From the NCBI GenBank assembly GCA_038235165.1, contig JBBSUG010000006.1:1-64000 (forward strand): a stretch of 64,000 nt of DNA. Direction: 5' to 3'. Every line of letters starts with the position of its first letter. Positions within the stretch are counted from its first letter, which is position 1. The notes beneath the pieces were generated by a model. It made no database searches and was not told where the DNA came from. It was given only the letters and a program-made list of their open reading frames with translations. A program made the translations under genes and the position numbers. Positions 1 through 8,818 of this stretch are shown in pieces. The DNA is from GCA-002050365 sp038235165 (GTDB lineage Bacteria > Acidobacteriota > Blastocatellia > Pyrinomonadales > Pyrinomonadaceae).

Positions 1-589
1 AATTATGCCCGTCCACGCCCCACGACTGCAAAACGCGATCCATAAACCCTTCGTGTCCCGGTCGCCCGACGTGATAAACCACCTCGTTTTTGCGCTCTTC
101 CTGCAACGCTTTCCGAATCCGCCCCGCAATATCATCAAGCGCATCGTCCCAAGAAACTCTCTCCCAACCGCCCGCGCCGCGTTTCCCTTTCCGCTTCAAC
201 GGATACAAAATCCGGTCAACATCATTGATCTGATTAATAGTCGCCGGACCTTTCGCACAATTCCGCCCGCGACTTCCCGGATGATACGGATTGCCCTCGA
301 ACTTGCGAACCTTCATCGAATCCTTCTCGATATAACTGAGCAACCCGCACCCCGACTCGCAATTAAAACAAGCCGTCGGCACGATCATATAATTCTTCTT
401 CTCGCGCTTCTGCCCGCTCGTCGCCTCATATTCCGTCCAATCGTCCCACTTATCCGGCGGCGGATAATTCGACAATTCGCCCGGCTCGTTCATCCGCGGG
501 AGTTCAAATTCTTCCGCAACAGGATGCAGATTTTCGATCAAGCCGAGCTTTTCGGCGATTGTTTCGATGAATGACGGTTTATGTTTCAT
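1..589 (-). CDS. Molybdopterin oxidoreductase catalytic subunit, N-terminal part
   Basis: The minus strand opens at an ATG at 587-589 and stays open to the window edge, giving about 196 residues of an unfinished protein. It has the [4Fe-4S] ligand pattern of the DMSO-reductase (CISM) family, CFNCESGC followed by GRNCAKGP, and then the conserved WERVSWDDALDDIA stretch that starts the molybdopterin domain. Such enzymes move electrons between a quinone-linked FeS/membrane subunit and a substrate; the substrate cannot be told from this part. A probable partner, the FeS-NrfD fusion at 4716-6317, lies upstream on the same strand, so the two may once have been adjacent. No twin-arginine signal is visible at the N-terminus, which points to a cytoplasmic location or to export with a partner. 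The family is clear, the exact enzyme is not. Confidence 0.85.
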   Translation of the reverse strand, partial: MKHKPSFIETIAEKLGLIENLHPVAEEFELPRMNEPGELSNYPPPDKWDDWTEYEATSGQKREKKNYMIVPTACFNCESGCGLLSYIEKDSMKVRKFEGNPYHPGSRGRNCAKGPATINQINDVDRILYPLKRKGKRGAGGWERVSWDDALDDIAGRIRKALQEERKNEVVYHVGRPGHEGFMDRVLQSWGVDGHN

Positions 590-603
590 AAGAGTTTTTT
601 ATT

Positions 604-759
604 GCCCACGAATAGCACGAATCGGCACGAATAAAAGAAATTTTAAAGCGAATAAATCAGAAATAATATTGCATTTAAATTTATTCAATCGAACAAATTT
701 ATTAATTGTCTTCTAATTGATTTAAGAAATATTCGTGTTCATTCGTGCTATTCGTGGGC
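604..759. repeat. Palindromic repeat with 10-bp-period arms, copy A
   Basis: The left arm begins GCCCACGAATAG and continues with CACGAAT units about every 10 bp (604-636). The right arm (about 730-759) is its reverse complement, ending TTCGTGCTATTCGTGGGC. The unpaired centre is AT-rich and non-coding. It ends 7 bp past the stop codon of the GxxExxY gene. Copies B (1208-1310) and C (53914-54001) share the GCCC...GGGC ends and the 10-bp spacing but differ in the unit. Confidence 0.85.
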
Positions 760-766
760 AAAATCT

Positions 767-1195
767 TTATTTTATCCAACTTTCTATTTCTTCTTTGATA
801 CTAACGGTTTCAAGTTTCCTGTTCGCTATTCGTTTAGAAATTAGCTTCGGGTATTCTCCGAAATTAACGAGTAATGCTAAATCGAATTTAGTCGCATTCA
901 AATAATTCAAAGTCTGAGAAATATGCGCGTCAGTTAAACTTGAGACGGCTTTTATTTCAACAATTATTTTGTCAAAACAAATAAAATCGGGTTTGAAAAA
1001 TTGGTCTAAAATTCTGTCTTTGTAATAAAGATGTATTTCGGGTTGTGCAACAAAAGGAATGTTCTGCATTCCAAACTCAATCTCCAAACATTCCTGATAA
1101 ACAGGTTCGGTAAAGCCGAATCCCTGCTGATTATAAACTTCATAACACGCGCCGATTATTTTATAGCTTTCTGTTTTGTAGATTAAATCAGCCAC
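767..1195 (-). CDS. GxxExxY family protein (PD-(D/E)XK nuclease-like)
   Basis: This 142-residue protein starts at a GTG (1193-1195). It contains the family signature G27-F-T-E30-P-V-Y33, and later PDF at about residue 69 and VEIKA at about residue 79, which fit the D...ExK core of the PD-(D/E)XK nuclease fold. Members are small, widespread and of unknown biological role. The ribosome binding site is weak and falls in the A-rich stretch directly after the upstream palindrome. The gene is bracketed almost exactly by two palindromes, ending 7 bp from copy A and starting 12 bp from copy B, which suggests that gene and repeats move or persist as a unit. Base composition is AT-richer than the neighbours. 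The family call is firm; nuclease activity is inferred from the fold. Confidence 0.88.
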   Translation of the reverse strand: MADLIYKTESYKIIGACYEVYNQQGFGFTEPVYQECLEIEFGMQNIPFVAQPEIHLYYKDRILDQFFKPDFICFDKIIVEIKAVSSLTDAHISQTLNYLNATKFDLALLVNFGEYPKLISKRIANRKLETVSIKEEIESWIK

Positions 1196-1207
1196 AATTT
1201 TCTTTTT

Positions 1208-1310
1208 GCCCGCTAATTACGCGAATTCTCGCTAATAAGAAAACCAAAAAAAATAATCGAATTCAAAAATAATTCTTAAAAATTCGCGTAAATTAGCGTA
1301 ATTAGCGGGC
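1208..1310. repeat. Palindromic repeat with 10-bp-period arms, copy B
   Basis: The left arm reads GCCCGCTAATTACGCGAATT then CTCGCTAATA. The right arm (about 1281-1310) reads GCGTAAATTAGCG then TAATTAGCGGGC and is its imperfect reverse complement. Units of CGCTAAT/CGCGAAT recur every 10 bp in each arm. It lies just upstream of the GxxExxY start, so the promoter of that gene is either inside this repeat or beyond it. Confidence 0.85.
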
Positions 1311-1745
1311 AAAAAATTTTTCCTCAAACTCAAACGATTCAATTGAATTGCCTTCACTCAAATATATGCAAATCCTAGTTTTGTCAAAACTTCTTCGGCT
1401 CGTGATTGATATTTTTATGTTCGCAAATTTATTCTACAACGATTTGAAAAGATTTTCGATGATGCCAAATTTTTGGCGATTATTTCTGTGTCGGAGATGC
1501 TTTTGATTTTGGAAAGACGAATGCAAAACGCAGCTTTGTTTGCTTTACCAATCTCGAAAGCGGGTAAATTCGGACTGTGGCTGACTACCGTCTATCTTAC
1601 TTTGAATCTTTTTCTCAAGAATTTCTCAAGTTAGATTGTCTATTCTTATTTACATAACAATCAGAAGATTTTCCAACAAAATTTAGGTTAAATGGCATTT
1701 AGAATCCGAACAAAGCCACGGATTCCGGTTAGAGGAGCTTACAAT
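1311..1745. other. Intergenic stretch without a recognised gene
   Basis: About 435 bp of AT-rich sequence between copy B and the metalloprotease. Short open frames exist on both strands (for example a plus-strand frame near 1374-1515), but none shows a recognisable motif or a convincing ribosome binding site. It probably holds the promoter of the protease gene. It could include remnants of a lost gene. Confidence 0.4.
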
Positions 1746-4637
1746 ATGAACAACAAACGTAATTCCAGAATAGTTTTTTTTATACTGACAGCAATAATCT
1801 CGACACTATCGGCTAACGCACAGAGTGTGGTTTGGTCGGTAAGCGGGGACAATATCGCTCAGATCGTTCCCGATAGAGCGGTCAAGCGGCAATCGTTTCC
1901 AAAGGAATTCAAATTATTTGATTTGAATATCAAACCGCTAAGAAGTGAACTGTCAGCAATTACTGACAGTAAATCCGGCTCGGCGGTTATTTCACTGCCC
2001 AATGCCGACGGCGGCATTGAACGATTTGAAATATCTGAAGCCTCCAATTTTGAACCGGAACTTCAGGCAAAATTTCCCGACATCCGTGCATTTTCAGGAC
2101 GCGGGCTGACGGATAGATATGCGACCGTGAAGTTGAGTATTTCTCCGAGCGGCGTTTCCGGGATGGTTTTCAGAACTGCGGCACCTTTTGTCCAAACCGG
2201 CGGCGAAACCGAGTTTATCGAACCTTATTCCGCTGACCGCAAAACATATGCGGTTTTTAAGTCCGGTCGCGAAAAAGGAGAATTGCCGTGGGCTTGTTCC
2301 ACCGAGGAGAAAAGTCTATTTTCGGATTGGAAACCGAAGGTAAATGTTTTGGAAACCCCTTCGAGCAATGAGGGAACAATCAGAACGATGCGACTGGCTC
2401 AATCCTGTAACGGCGAATATGCCAATTTTTTCGGGGCAACTGGTCCTTCACATGTTGCTCTGGTTTTAGCCGCCTATAATGCGACACTGACCCGCGCCAA
2501 CGGAGTTTATGAAAAAGATTTGGGATTACACTTGAATTTAATTCCTGAAACCACCGCCATTATTTTTTACAACCCGGCAACCGACCCGTACTCGACAACC
2601 CTGTCGGAATGGAACGACCAACTGAGAAACGCGATTATTGCCGCCGGAATTACGACCCAAATGTATGACATCGGTCATATGTTCGGGCAAAGCGGCGGCG
2701 GCGGCAACGCCGGTTGTATCGGCTGCGTCTGCACAACGGCGGGTGTCGGTATTGCACAACACGTCAAGGGACGCGGCATCACTTCGCCGTCGGACGGTAT
2801 TCCGATGGGCGATAATTTCGATATTGATTACGTCACTCACGAAATGGGACATCAACTGGGCGCGAACCATACATTTTCATTCGGGCAGTTGCCGGTGCCG
2901 GAAATGCTCGGACAGGACAAGGAAATCGGCTCCGGTATTACGATTATGGGTTATGCCGGAATTACCCCGAATGATGTTGCCATTCATTCGATTGACATTT
3001 TTCACGAAACTTCGATAGGTCAAATTCAGGCAAACCTTCCGACTAAAGGATGCCCTGCACCGATTCCCAACACGAACAGCACACCGGTAATCGCTCCCAT
3101 TAGTAATTATACGATTCCGATAATGACTCCGTTTGCGTTGACCGGTTCGGCGACCGATGCCGACGGCGATTCATTGACTTACAATTGGGAACAGAATGAT
3201 TCGGCACAAAACACCGGCGCGACCCTAGCAGCCAGTCTCGCCCAGCCGGCAAAACCAATTGGACCGAACTGGCTGTCGTTTCCTTCGACGTCTTCGCCGA
3301 CGAAGCTCTTTCCGCAACTTTCGACGATTCTTGCCGGTCAGTTCGTTACACCGGCGAGTTCCGGTAATGATCCGGGAATCCTAATCGAAGCATTAAGTTC
3401 GATTACCAGAGACCTAAAATTCAGACTGACGGTGCGGGACAATCACCCGTATGTGCCGAATGTCGCTATCGGACAGACACAGTTCAAAGATATGACTGTT
3501 TCGGTCACCAACGCCGCCGGACCTTTCCTGGTAGTTCAGCCGAATATGAATGAAAGTTATGCCAGCGGTTCGATGCAGAATGTGATCTGGTCGGTGGCAA
3601 ATACGAATCTGATACCCGTCAACACCGCTAACGTCAACATCAAACTCTCGCTCGACGGCGGGATGACGTTCCCGATGACGCTGAAAGCAAATACTCCCAA
3701 CGATGGTATGGAAAACGTCGCCATGCCGAATGTTTCGACGACTACCGCCCGCATCAAGGTCGAAGCCGCCGGTAACATATTTTTCGACATTTCGGATACG
3801 AATTTCACGCTGACCGGTGCGGCTCCGCTCGGAATTGAATCGGACGTTCAGCCGCGCGGGGCAGGTGACGGTGTGATTGATGCGGACGATATTCAGCAAA
3901 TTCGACGTTTTTCCGTCGGTCTCGATACGCCGTATCAAAGCAATGAATTTCAACGTGCCGACGCTTCCACGCGTTCGACTTCGGGCGACGGAATCGTTGA
4001 TGCCGACGACGTGCAGCAGGCACGCCGGTATGCGGTCGGCACCGATAACAGTCAGTCAGCTGCCGGACCGAATGCACCGGGCGGAGCGGTCGCACAAAGC
4101 GGATTCAGTGCCGTCGAGGATTATTCTTCAAAACCGTTGCTGGATAAAATTATCGGCACTGAAAACTCGAAAGCGGATAAATCATTCAAAGCCGCCAAGA
4201 TTCGGGCGTTAAGCGTGGACGGCTCAAATGCGGCGTTCAACGGGCAAACGATGACAATCCCGGTTCTCGTGAATGCGAAAGGCGACGAAGCCGGTTATAC
4301 GTTCAGCTTGAATTACGATACGGCGATGCTGTCGAATCCGACCGTCAGCATCGGTTCGGCAGGCGGCGATGTCGTCTCGAACGTCAATCGCACCGGAGAA
4401 ATCGGATTTTCGATTACTTCGTTCAACGGCGGCACCATCGCGGCAGGCGCGAATCAACTGCTTATCAACGTCACATTCACCGTTGCGGCAGACGTGAAAA
4501 GCAAAATGACCCCGATTGTTTTCAGCAGTTCACTCGCCCGTCAGAAAGCGACCGGCGTTGATCCGAGTTCGCCGATTGATCAGCCGTTCTATACCGACAG
4601 CGCAATCAACATCGGCAGATCGGCGAGACGACGTTAA
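1746..4637 (+). CDS. Secreted M12B (reprolysin-like) metalloprotease with dockerin- and cohesin-like tail
   Basis: An ATG at 1746 is preferred over the upstream in-frame ATG at 1692, because AGAGGAG lies at a proper distance and a signal peptide follows directly (MNNKRNSRIVFFILT...SANAQ). The 963-residue product has a zinc site HEMGHQLGANH (first His about residue 365) and the Met-turn-like sequence TIMGYAG, as in reprolysin-type proteases. An Ig/PKD-like region (ATDADGDSLTYNW) follows. The tail has two dockerin-like repeats, GDGVIDADDIQQIRRFSVG and GDGIVDADDVQQARRYAVG, then a cohesin-like beta domain (AGYTFSLNYD). The M36 protease at 43719-47939 has the same tail. The protein is expected to be exported and may be held at the surface. 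Its substrate is unknown. It separates two genes that may belong to one redox complex. Confidence 0.88.
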   Translation: MNNKRNSRIVFFILTAIISTLSANAQSVVWSVSGDNIAQIVPDRAVKRQSFPKEFKLFDLNIKPLRSELSAITDSKSGSAVISLPNADGGIERFEISEASNFEPELQAKFPDIRAFSGRGLTDRYATVKLSISPSGVSGMVFRTAAPFVQTGGETEFIEPYSADRKTYAVFKSGREKGELPWACSTEEKSLFSDWKPKVNVLETPSSNEGTIRTMRLAQSCNGEYANFFGATGPSHVALVLAAYNATLTRANGVYEKDLGLHLNLIPETTAIIFYNPATDPYSTTLSEWNDQLRNAIIAAGITTQMYDIGHMFGQSGGGGNAGCIGCVCTTAGVGIAQHVKGRGITSPSDGIPMGDNFDIDYVTHEMGHQLGANHTFSFGQLPVPEMLGQDKEIGSGITIMGYAGITPNDVAIHSIDIFHETSIGQIQANLPTKGCPAPIPNTNSTPVIAPISNYTIPIMTPFALTGSATDADGDSLTYNWEQNDSAQNTGATLAASLAQPAKPIGPNWLSFPSTSSPTKLFPQLSTILAGQFVTPASSGNDPGILIEALSSITRDLKFRLTVRDNHPYVPNVAIGQTQFKDMTVSVTNAAGPFLVVQPNMNESYASGSMQNVIWSVANTNLIPVNTANVNIKLSLDGGMTFPMTLKANTPNDGMENVAMPNVSTTTARIKVEAAGNIFFDISDTNFTLTGAAPLGIESDVQPRGAGDGVIDADDIQQIRRFSVGLDTPYQSNEFQRADASTRSTSGDGIVDADDVQQARRYAVGTDNSQSAAGPNAPGGAVAQSGFSAVEDYSSKPLLDKIIGTENSKADKSFKAAKIRALSVDGSNAAFNGQTMTIPVLVNAKGDEAGYTFSLNYDTAMLSNPTVSIGSAGGDVVSNVNRTGEIGFSITSFNGGTIAAGANQLLINVTFTVAADVKSKMTPIVFSSSLARQKATGVDPSSPIDQPFYTDSAINIGRSARRR

Positions 4638-4671
4638 GCGTTCCGGTAAATAGAGCAAGGGAAAAATCGGT

Positions 4672-4715
4672 AAAAAAAGCGAAGCGGTGGGCGTAAATGC
4701 CCACCGCTTCGCTTT
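4672..4715 (-). terminator. Strong intrinsic terminator between convergent genes
   Basis: A perfect 17-bp stem (4676-4692 with 4699-4715) closes a 6-nt loop, GTAAAT. On the minus strand the stem is followed by a run of seven T (from 4678 down to 4672), which suits termination of the FeS-NrfD gene. On the plus strand only TTTC follows, so termination of the protease gene there would be weaker. Confidence 0.85.
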
Positions 4716-6317
4716 CTAACTCAAAGGAATCAGTTGCGGTGCTTTCACCCAAATATGCTGCGCGAAACCTAAACCAACTAAAATCAAAACTCCGGCAATT
4801 GCCAGCAGAAAAATATTTCCCATACTGCCGACTAAAAACAATATTGCCAGCGGCAAAATGTTTCCAACGGCGATCATTCCCAACCAAAAAGCCAACGAAA
4901 ATTGTCCGCTCGTGATCATTTTAACGACTTTGTGCGCGTCTTCGGTTGAATGCGTTGTGGTCAGTTCGATTGCCAGAGTTACCAGATGAAGGGTGATTGT
5001 TACCAAAGTCAGAAATATCAAAATAGCCGTAAATCCGACGTTTACTTTCAAAAACAGATTGACAAGAAGATAAACGGCGAAACCAGCCATCAGCGAATGG
5101 ACGATCATATGCAGCCCCAACATCGGCGATTGCCAGAAGTCGCGCCCTTTCGCCTGTGCAAACAGAAACGCCGTATAAACCGCCGACAGAACGGCAAAAA
5201 TTATCCCGAAAGGTTCGATATATTTTAGTAAATTTTCAAAACCGAGAAGCGATGCGGCAAGCCAGAGTGTCAATAAACCGCCGTAAATCGTGATGATATA
5301 CGAACCGCGTGACAGCCACGATTTCCATTGCGGGCGAAACAGGACGTAGAAAAATCTGTCTGGTCTGCCCAAATCCATAATCAACAAAATGCCCGTGATT
5401 GTCAGGAAAATCAGCGAAACTATCGCGCCGATCTGTTTGACGAGCAGCGGCATTTCCATAAAATAACCGCCGACAAGCGGCAGCAGAAACGCGCCCGCCG
5501 CAATCGCTTTGGTCAAAATATACGCCGAAACTTCCCAACCCCACAAAATTCCTTTTGACGGCGCATCATAGACTCTTCGCGCTTCTTTTTTTCTGTTTTT
5601 ATCGCGCGGTTCGATTTGGACGAAGTTCGTCTTTTTCAGTCTTTCGGCTTCTTCCTTGTTCGGCGATTCGTTGATTCGCTGTTCCGCATACTTCGCGTAT
5701 TTTCCAACACCCGCCGCTTGGCTCGACCACATATAATCCGCGCTCTGATTTGTGTTTGTCGGGTTCAAAGAATCGCGGTCGCCGTCAATGTAGAAAAGTT
5801 TCGGATTCGTGCCTTTTTCCGGCTTTCTGACCGAAACCGCTTCGTGCGCGAGAAGCTGCGAAATTTCCGTCAAAGGATTGTCCATATCGCCCGAAATAAT
5901 CGCGTGTTCCGGGCAGACGACGACACACGCCGGTTCTAAACCGATGTCCGTGCGATGCGAACAATAATTGCACTTTTGCGCGACCATCGTGTCGGGATTG
6001 ATATAGATCGAATCGTATGGACACGCCTGAGTGCAGGCTTTGCACGAAATACAGCGGCGATCATCAAAATCAACAATCCCGTCTGCCCGCGTGTAAAGTG
6101 CCTCCGTCGGACAAATCTCAACACACGGCGCGTCGGCGCAATGATTACATCGCATCACCGAAAAAAGTCTGCGCGTGTCGGGAAATTCGCCCTTTTCGAT
6201 GTATTTTACCCAAGTGCGATTTACGCCGATGGGAACATCGTGTTCCGATTTACAGGCGACGGTGCAAGCGTGGCAGCCGATACATTTGCGATTATCTATG
6301 ACAAAGCCGTAGTTCAT
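4716..6317 (-). CDS. Fused 4Fe-4S ferredoxin / NrfD-PsrC membrane subunit
   Basis: This 533-residue protein joins two subunits that are often separate. Residues 1-190 are a four-cluster ferredoxin of the NrfC/HybA/PsrB type, with cysteine groups CIGCHACTVAC, CNHCADAPCVEIC, CISCKACTQAC and CNYCS...PACVVVC. After a linker, residues about 250-533 form an NrfD/PsrC-like integral membrane domain with roughly eight hydrophobic segments, which in known complexes exchanges electrons with the quinone pool. It should pair with a molybdopterin oxidoreductase such as the one at 1-589 on the same strand. It starts only 12 bp downstream of the peptidase gene stop (6330), so the two may share a transcript. 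The electron donor or acceptor is unknown. Confidence 0.9.
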   Translation of the reverse strand: MNYGFVIDNRKCIGCHACTVACKSEHDVPIGVNRTWVKYIEKGEFPDTRRLFSVMRCNHCADAPCVEICPTEALYTRADGIVDFDDRRCISCKACTQACPYDSIYINPDTMVAQKCNYCSHRTDIGLEPACVVVCPEHAIISGDMDNPLTEISQLLAHEAVSVRKPEKGTNPKLFYIDGDRDSLNPTNTNQSADYMWSSQAAGVGKYAKYAEQRINESPNKEEAERLKKTNFVQIEPRDKNRKKEARRVYDAPSKGILWGWEVSAYILTKAIAAGAFLLPLVGGYFMEMPLLVKQIGAIVSLIFLTITGILLIMDLGRPDRFFYVLFRPQWKSWLSRGSYIITIYGGLLTLWLAASLLGFENLLKYIEPFGIIFAVLSAVYTAFLFAQAKGRDFWQSPMLGLHMIVHSLMAGFAVYLLVNLFLKVNVGFTAILIFLTLVTITLHLVTLAIELTTTHSTEDAHKVVKMITSGQFSLAFWLGMIAVGNILPLAILFLVGSMGNIFLLAIAGVLILVGLGFAQHIWVKAPQLIPLS

Positions 6318-6329
6318 AATTTTTGTTTT

Positions 6330-8603
6330 TTATTTTACAGGTAAATGTTCGTTCAAGTAGCGCGTCAAGAGCGAGTATAAATGGCGCGTCGTGTTTTCGC
6401 CTTCGTAAATTCCGTGCGTCCGGTTCGGATAAGCCATCATTGTAAACTGCTTGTTTTGTGCAATTAAATCATTTATCAAAGTTTCCGTTCCCTGATAATG
6501 AACATTATCGTCGCCCGTGCCGTGAACAATTAACAAATCGCCTTTTAGGTTTTTGGCAAACGTAATGGGCGAACCGTTCGTATAATCTTCGTCGTTTGCG
6601 TCCGGCAAACCCATATATCGTTCCTGATAAATCGTGTCATAAAACCGCATATTCGGAACGGGTGCGACCGCCATTCCCATTTTGTAAATATCTGGATAAC
6701 GAAACATCGCGTTCAAAGTCGAAGAACCGCCGCCGCTCCAACCCCAGATCCCGACGCGTTTTGCGTCAATAAACGGCATTTTCGCGGTCATACTTTTGAC
6801 GGCGTTCGCCTGATCCTGCGATGTCAGAACGCCGATTTTTCGATAGACGCTTTTGCGCCAATCGCGTCCGCGCGGTGCGGGAGTTCCGCGATTGTCAACG
6901 CTGGCGACGATGTAGCCTTGCTGCGCTAACATCAAATACCACAGATAGTTATCGCCGCCCCACGAATCCAAAACCGTCTGTCCGGCAGGTTCGCCGTAAA
7001 CGTAATACAAAATCGGATATGTTTTGTTCGCGTCAAAATTCGGTGGTTTTATCATCCAGCCATCGAGTATTACGCCTTCGCCGATGTCAACTTTGAAAAA
7101 CTCCTGTGAACCCTTTTTTATTTTATCAACTTTCGCCTGCAATTCGGCGTTATCAACAATCGTCCGCAGAGTTTTTTTATTGGCGACATCAACAAATTCA
7201 TACGCCGGAACTTTACCGAAAGCCGAATAAGTGTGCATTGCCCAGCGGCTGTTCGGTGAAATGTTGTATGAATTTGTGCCTTTCTGGGTGTCGGGCGTAA
7301 CTTTTTCGATCTTTCCGTTGCCGTCGAGTTTGGTGCGAAAAAGATAACGCTGCGTAGCATTTTCGGGTGATGCGATAAAGTAAAGCCAGCCGTTTTGTTC
7401 GTCAACCGATTCAATGTTTTCGACATCAAAATCGCCCATTGTGATAAGTTTTACGTCTTTTCCGTCGCGTGAAACCTTATAAACGTGCCGCCAGCCGTCG
7501 CGTTCGCTCATCCAGAGAAAACTTTTGCCGTCATCGAGCCAATTCATTTCCGGCATAGCAACATCAACCCACGCCGCGTCTTTTTCGGTCAAAACCGTTC
7601 GCACATTTCCCGTTTTCGCGTCGGCAAACATTACCAGATTCGTATTCTGCAAACGATTGAGATGCTGCAAAACGAGTTCATCGGAATTGTTCGCCCAATC
7701 CATCATTGCAATATAATTCTGCCGCAAATCGCCCGGCGTTTTCATCCATTTTGTTTCGCCGCCATCCGCATTTATCACGCCGACGCGCACCGCGGCATTA
7801 GTCGTTCCGGCTTTCGGATACGGAATATAAGTCAGTTGCGGATAAAGTTCTTCGGTGTCGTTGATTAGAATAAAATCTTTAATCCCGCTCGCGTCGAATT
7901 GCCAGAAAGCGATTGATTTATTGTCAGGACTCCAACGCCAGCAGTCGCGCAGACCGAATTCTTCTTCGTTGACCCAATCGGAAGTGCCGTTTATCAGAGT
8001 TTTCGAGCCGTCAGAAGTTAGCTGAATGATTTTGCCGTCCGCCGGATTTTCGACATACAGATTATTTTCCCGAACATATCCGACCTTTTTTCCGTCGGGC
8101 GAAAATTTGGCAAACATCAGCGTCGAAGATTTTGCATCACCGCCGAGTTTTTTGAGTTTGCCGCCCGCTAAATCCAAAACCCAGTAATCGCCGCGCGTGT
8201 TCAAACGCCAAACCTTTTTTGAATTGGTGTAAATCAGAATCTGCCGATTGTCCGCCGACCATTCATAAGCGTCAATTCCCAGAGGCACAGTTTTGCCCGC
8301 CGGAACAAGTTTTTCAGCGGAAATCAATACCTTTCGCGTGTTTTTTTCGACATCATATCCGACCAAATCCGTCCCGCCTTGAACGCTTGCCGAAAATTCG
8401 ATTTTTGTATAAGCGTCGCCGGATTTGAGCCACCGAAAACCGCCGACATATCGTGCGCTAAATTCGCCGGAATCAAATATCCGGTCAATATTCAGCGGTG
8501 CCGGCGCGGTTGTTTGCGCGTGTGCAAACAACGTAAAATTAACGGCTAAAATACATAATAATAGAATTTTCCCGTAACCATTATTGCTGACAGTTTTACT
8601 CAT
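6330..8603 (-). CDS. S9 family (DPP-IV-like) prolyl peptidase, secreted
   Basis: The 757-residue product starts with a signal peptide (cleavage near FAHAQT). Residues about 30-480 form the DPP-IV-type beta-propeller, including the family sequence RDCWRWSPDNKSIAFWQFD. The C-terminal alpha/beta hydrolase domain has the nucleophile motif GWSGGGSS, the acid Asp in HGTGDDNVHY and the catalytic His in NRTHGIY. Members release X-Pro or X-Ala dipeptides from peptide N-termini, usually in the periplasm. It is one of several exported peptidases in the window (M12B, M36, S15, M28), which fits a protein-degrading lifestyle. The length is normal for bacterial DPP-IV homologues and no catalytic residue is missing. 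Confidence 0.93.
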   Translation of the reverse strand: MSKTVSNNGYGKILLLCILAVNFTLFAHAQTTAPAPLNIDRIFDSGEFSARYVGGFRWLKSGDAYTKIEFSASVQGGTDLVGYDVEKNTRKVLISAEKLVPAGKTVPLGIDAYEWSADNRQILIYTNSKKVWRLNTRGDYWVLDLAGGKLKKLGGDAKSSTLMFAKFSPDGKKVGYVRENNLYVENPADGKIIQLTSDGSKTLINGTSDWVNEEEFGLRDCWRWSPDNKSIAFWQFDASGIKDFILINDTEELYPQLTYIPYPKAGTTNAAVRVGVINADGGETKWMKTPGDLRQNYIAMMDWANNSDELVLQHLNRLQNTNLVMFADAKTGNVRTVLTEKDAAWVDVAMPEMNWLDDGKSFLWMSERDGWRHVYKVSRDGKDVKLITMGDFDVENIESVDEQNGWLYFIASPENATQRYLFRTKLDGNGKIEKVTPDTQKGTNSYNISPNSRWAMHTYSAFGKVPAYEFVDVANKKTLRTIVDNAELQAKVDKIKKGSQEFFKVDIGEGVILDGWMIKPPNFDANKTYPILYYVYGEPAGQTVLDSWGGDNYLWYLMLAQQGYIVASVDNRGTPAPRGRDWRKSVYRKIGVLTSQDQANAVKSMTAKMPFIDAKRVGIWGWSGGGSSTLNAMFRYPDIYKMGMAVAPVPNMRFYDTIYQERYMGLPDANDEDYTNGSPITFAKNLKGDLLIVHGTGDDNVHYQGTETLINDLIAQNKQFTMMAYPNRTHGIYEGENTTRHLYSLLTRYLNEHLPVK

Positions 8604-8818
8604 AATAATTTTTTCTTTGTTCTCCGTTCAGGAAAGACTAAATTGCTGCAAAACAGTAACTTTTAATGATGAATAACTAAGACGGCACGGACGGCGCAAA
8701 TTATTTTATTGACAGGCAAAAGCATATTACGGTTAGAGATTTAATGTCAATCAAAGGAAATTATCGGCGATGGTCTTGACTTTTAAGTGCTGACTACTTA
8801 CTTTGGCTATTTATCTTT

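Noticed and set aside
5..574. Long open frame on the plus strand at the left edge
   Set aside because: It is antisense to the molybdopterin oxidoreductase, which has clear cysteine motifs on the minus strand; the plus frame has no recognisable domain.
604..1310. Short regularly spaced repeats that could be taken for a CRISPR array
   Set aside because: The period is 10 bp with only three units per arm and no spacers; the structure is an inverted repeat, not an array of direct repeats with unique spacers.
8785..8800. AAGTGCTGACTAC matching the reverse complement of GTAGTCAGCACTTA at 37127-37140
   Set aside because: A 13-14-bp match between two intergenic regions may be another dispersed repeat, but two copies without a fold are too little to call.
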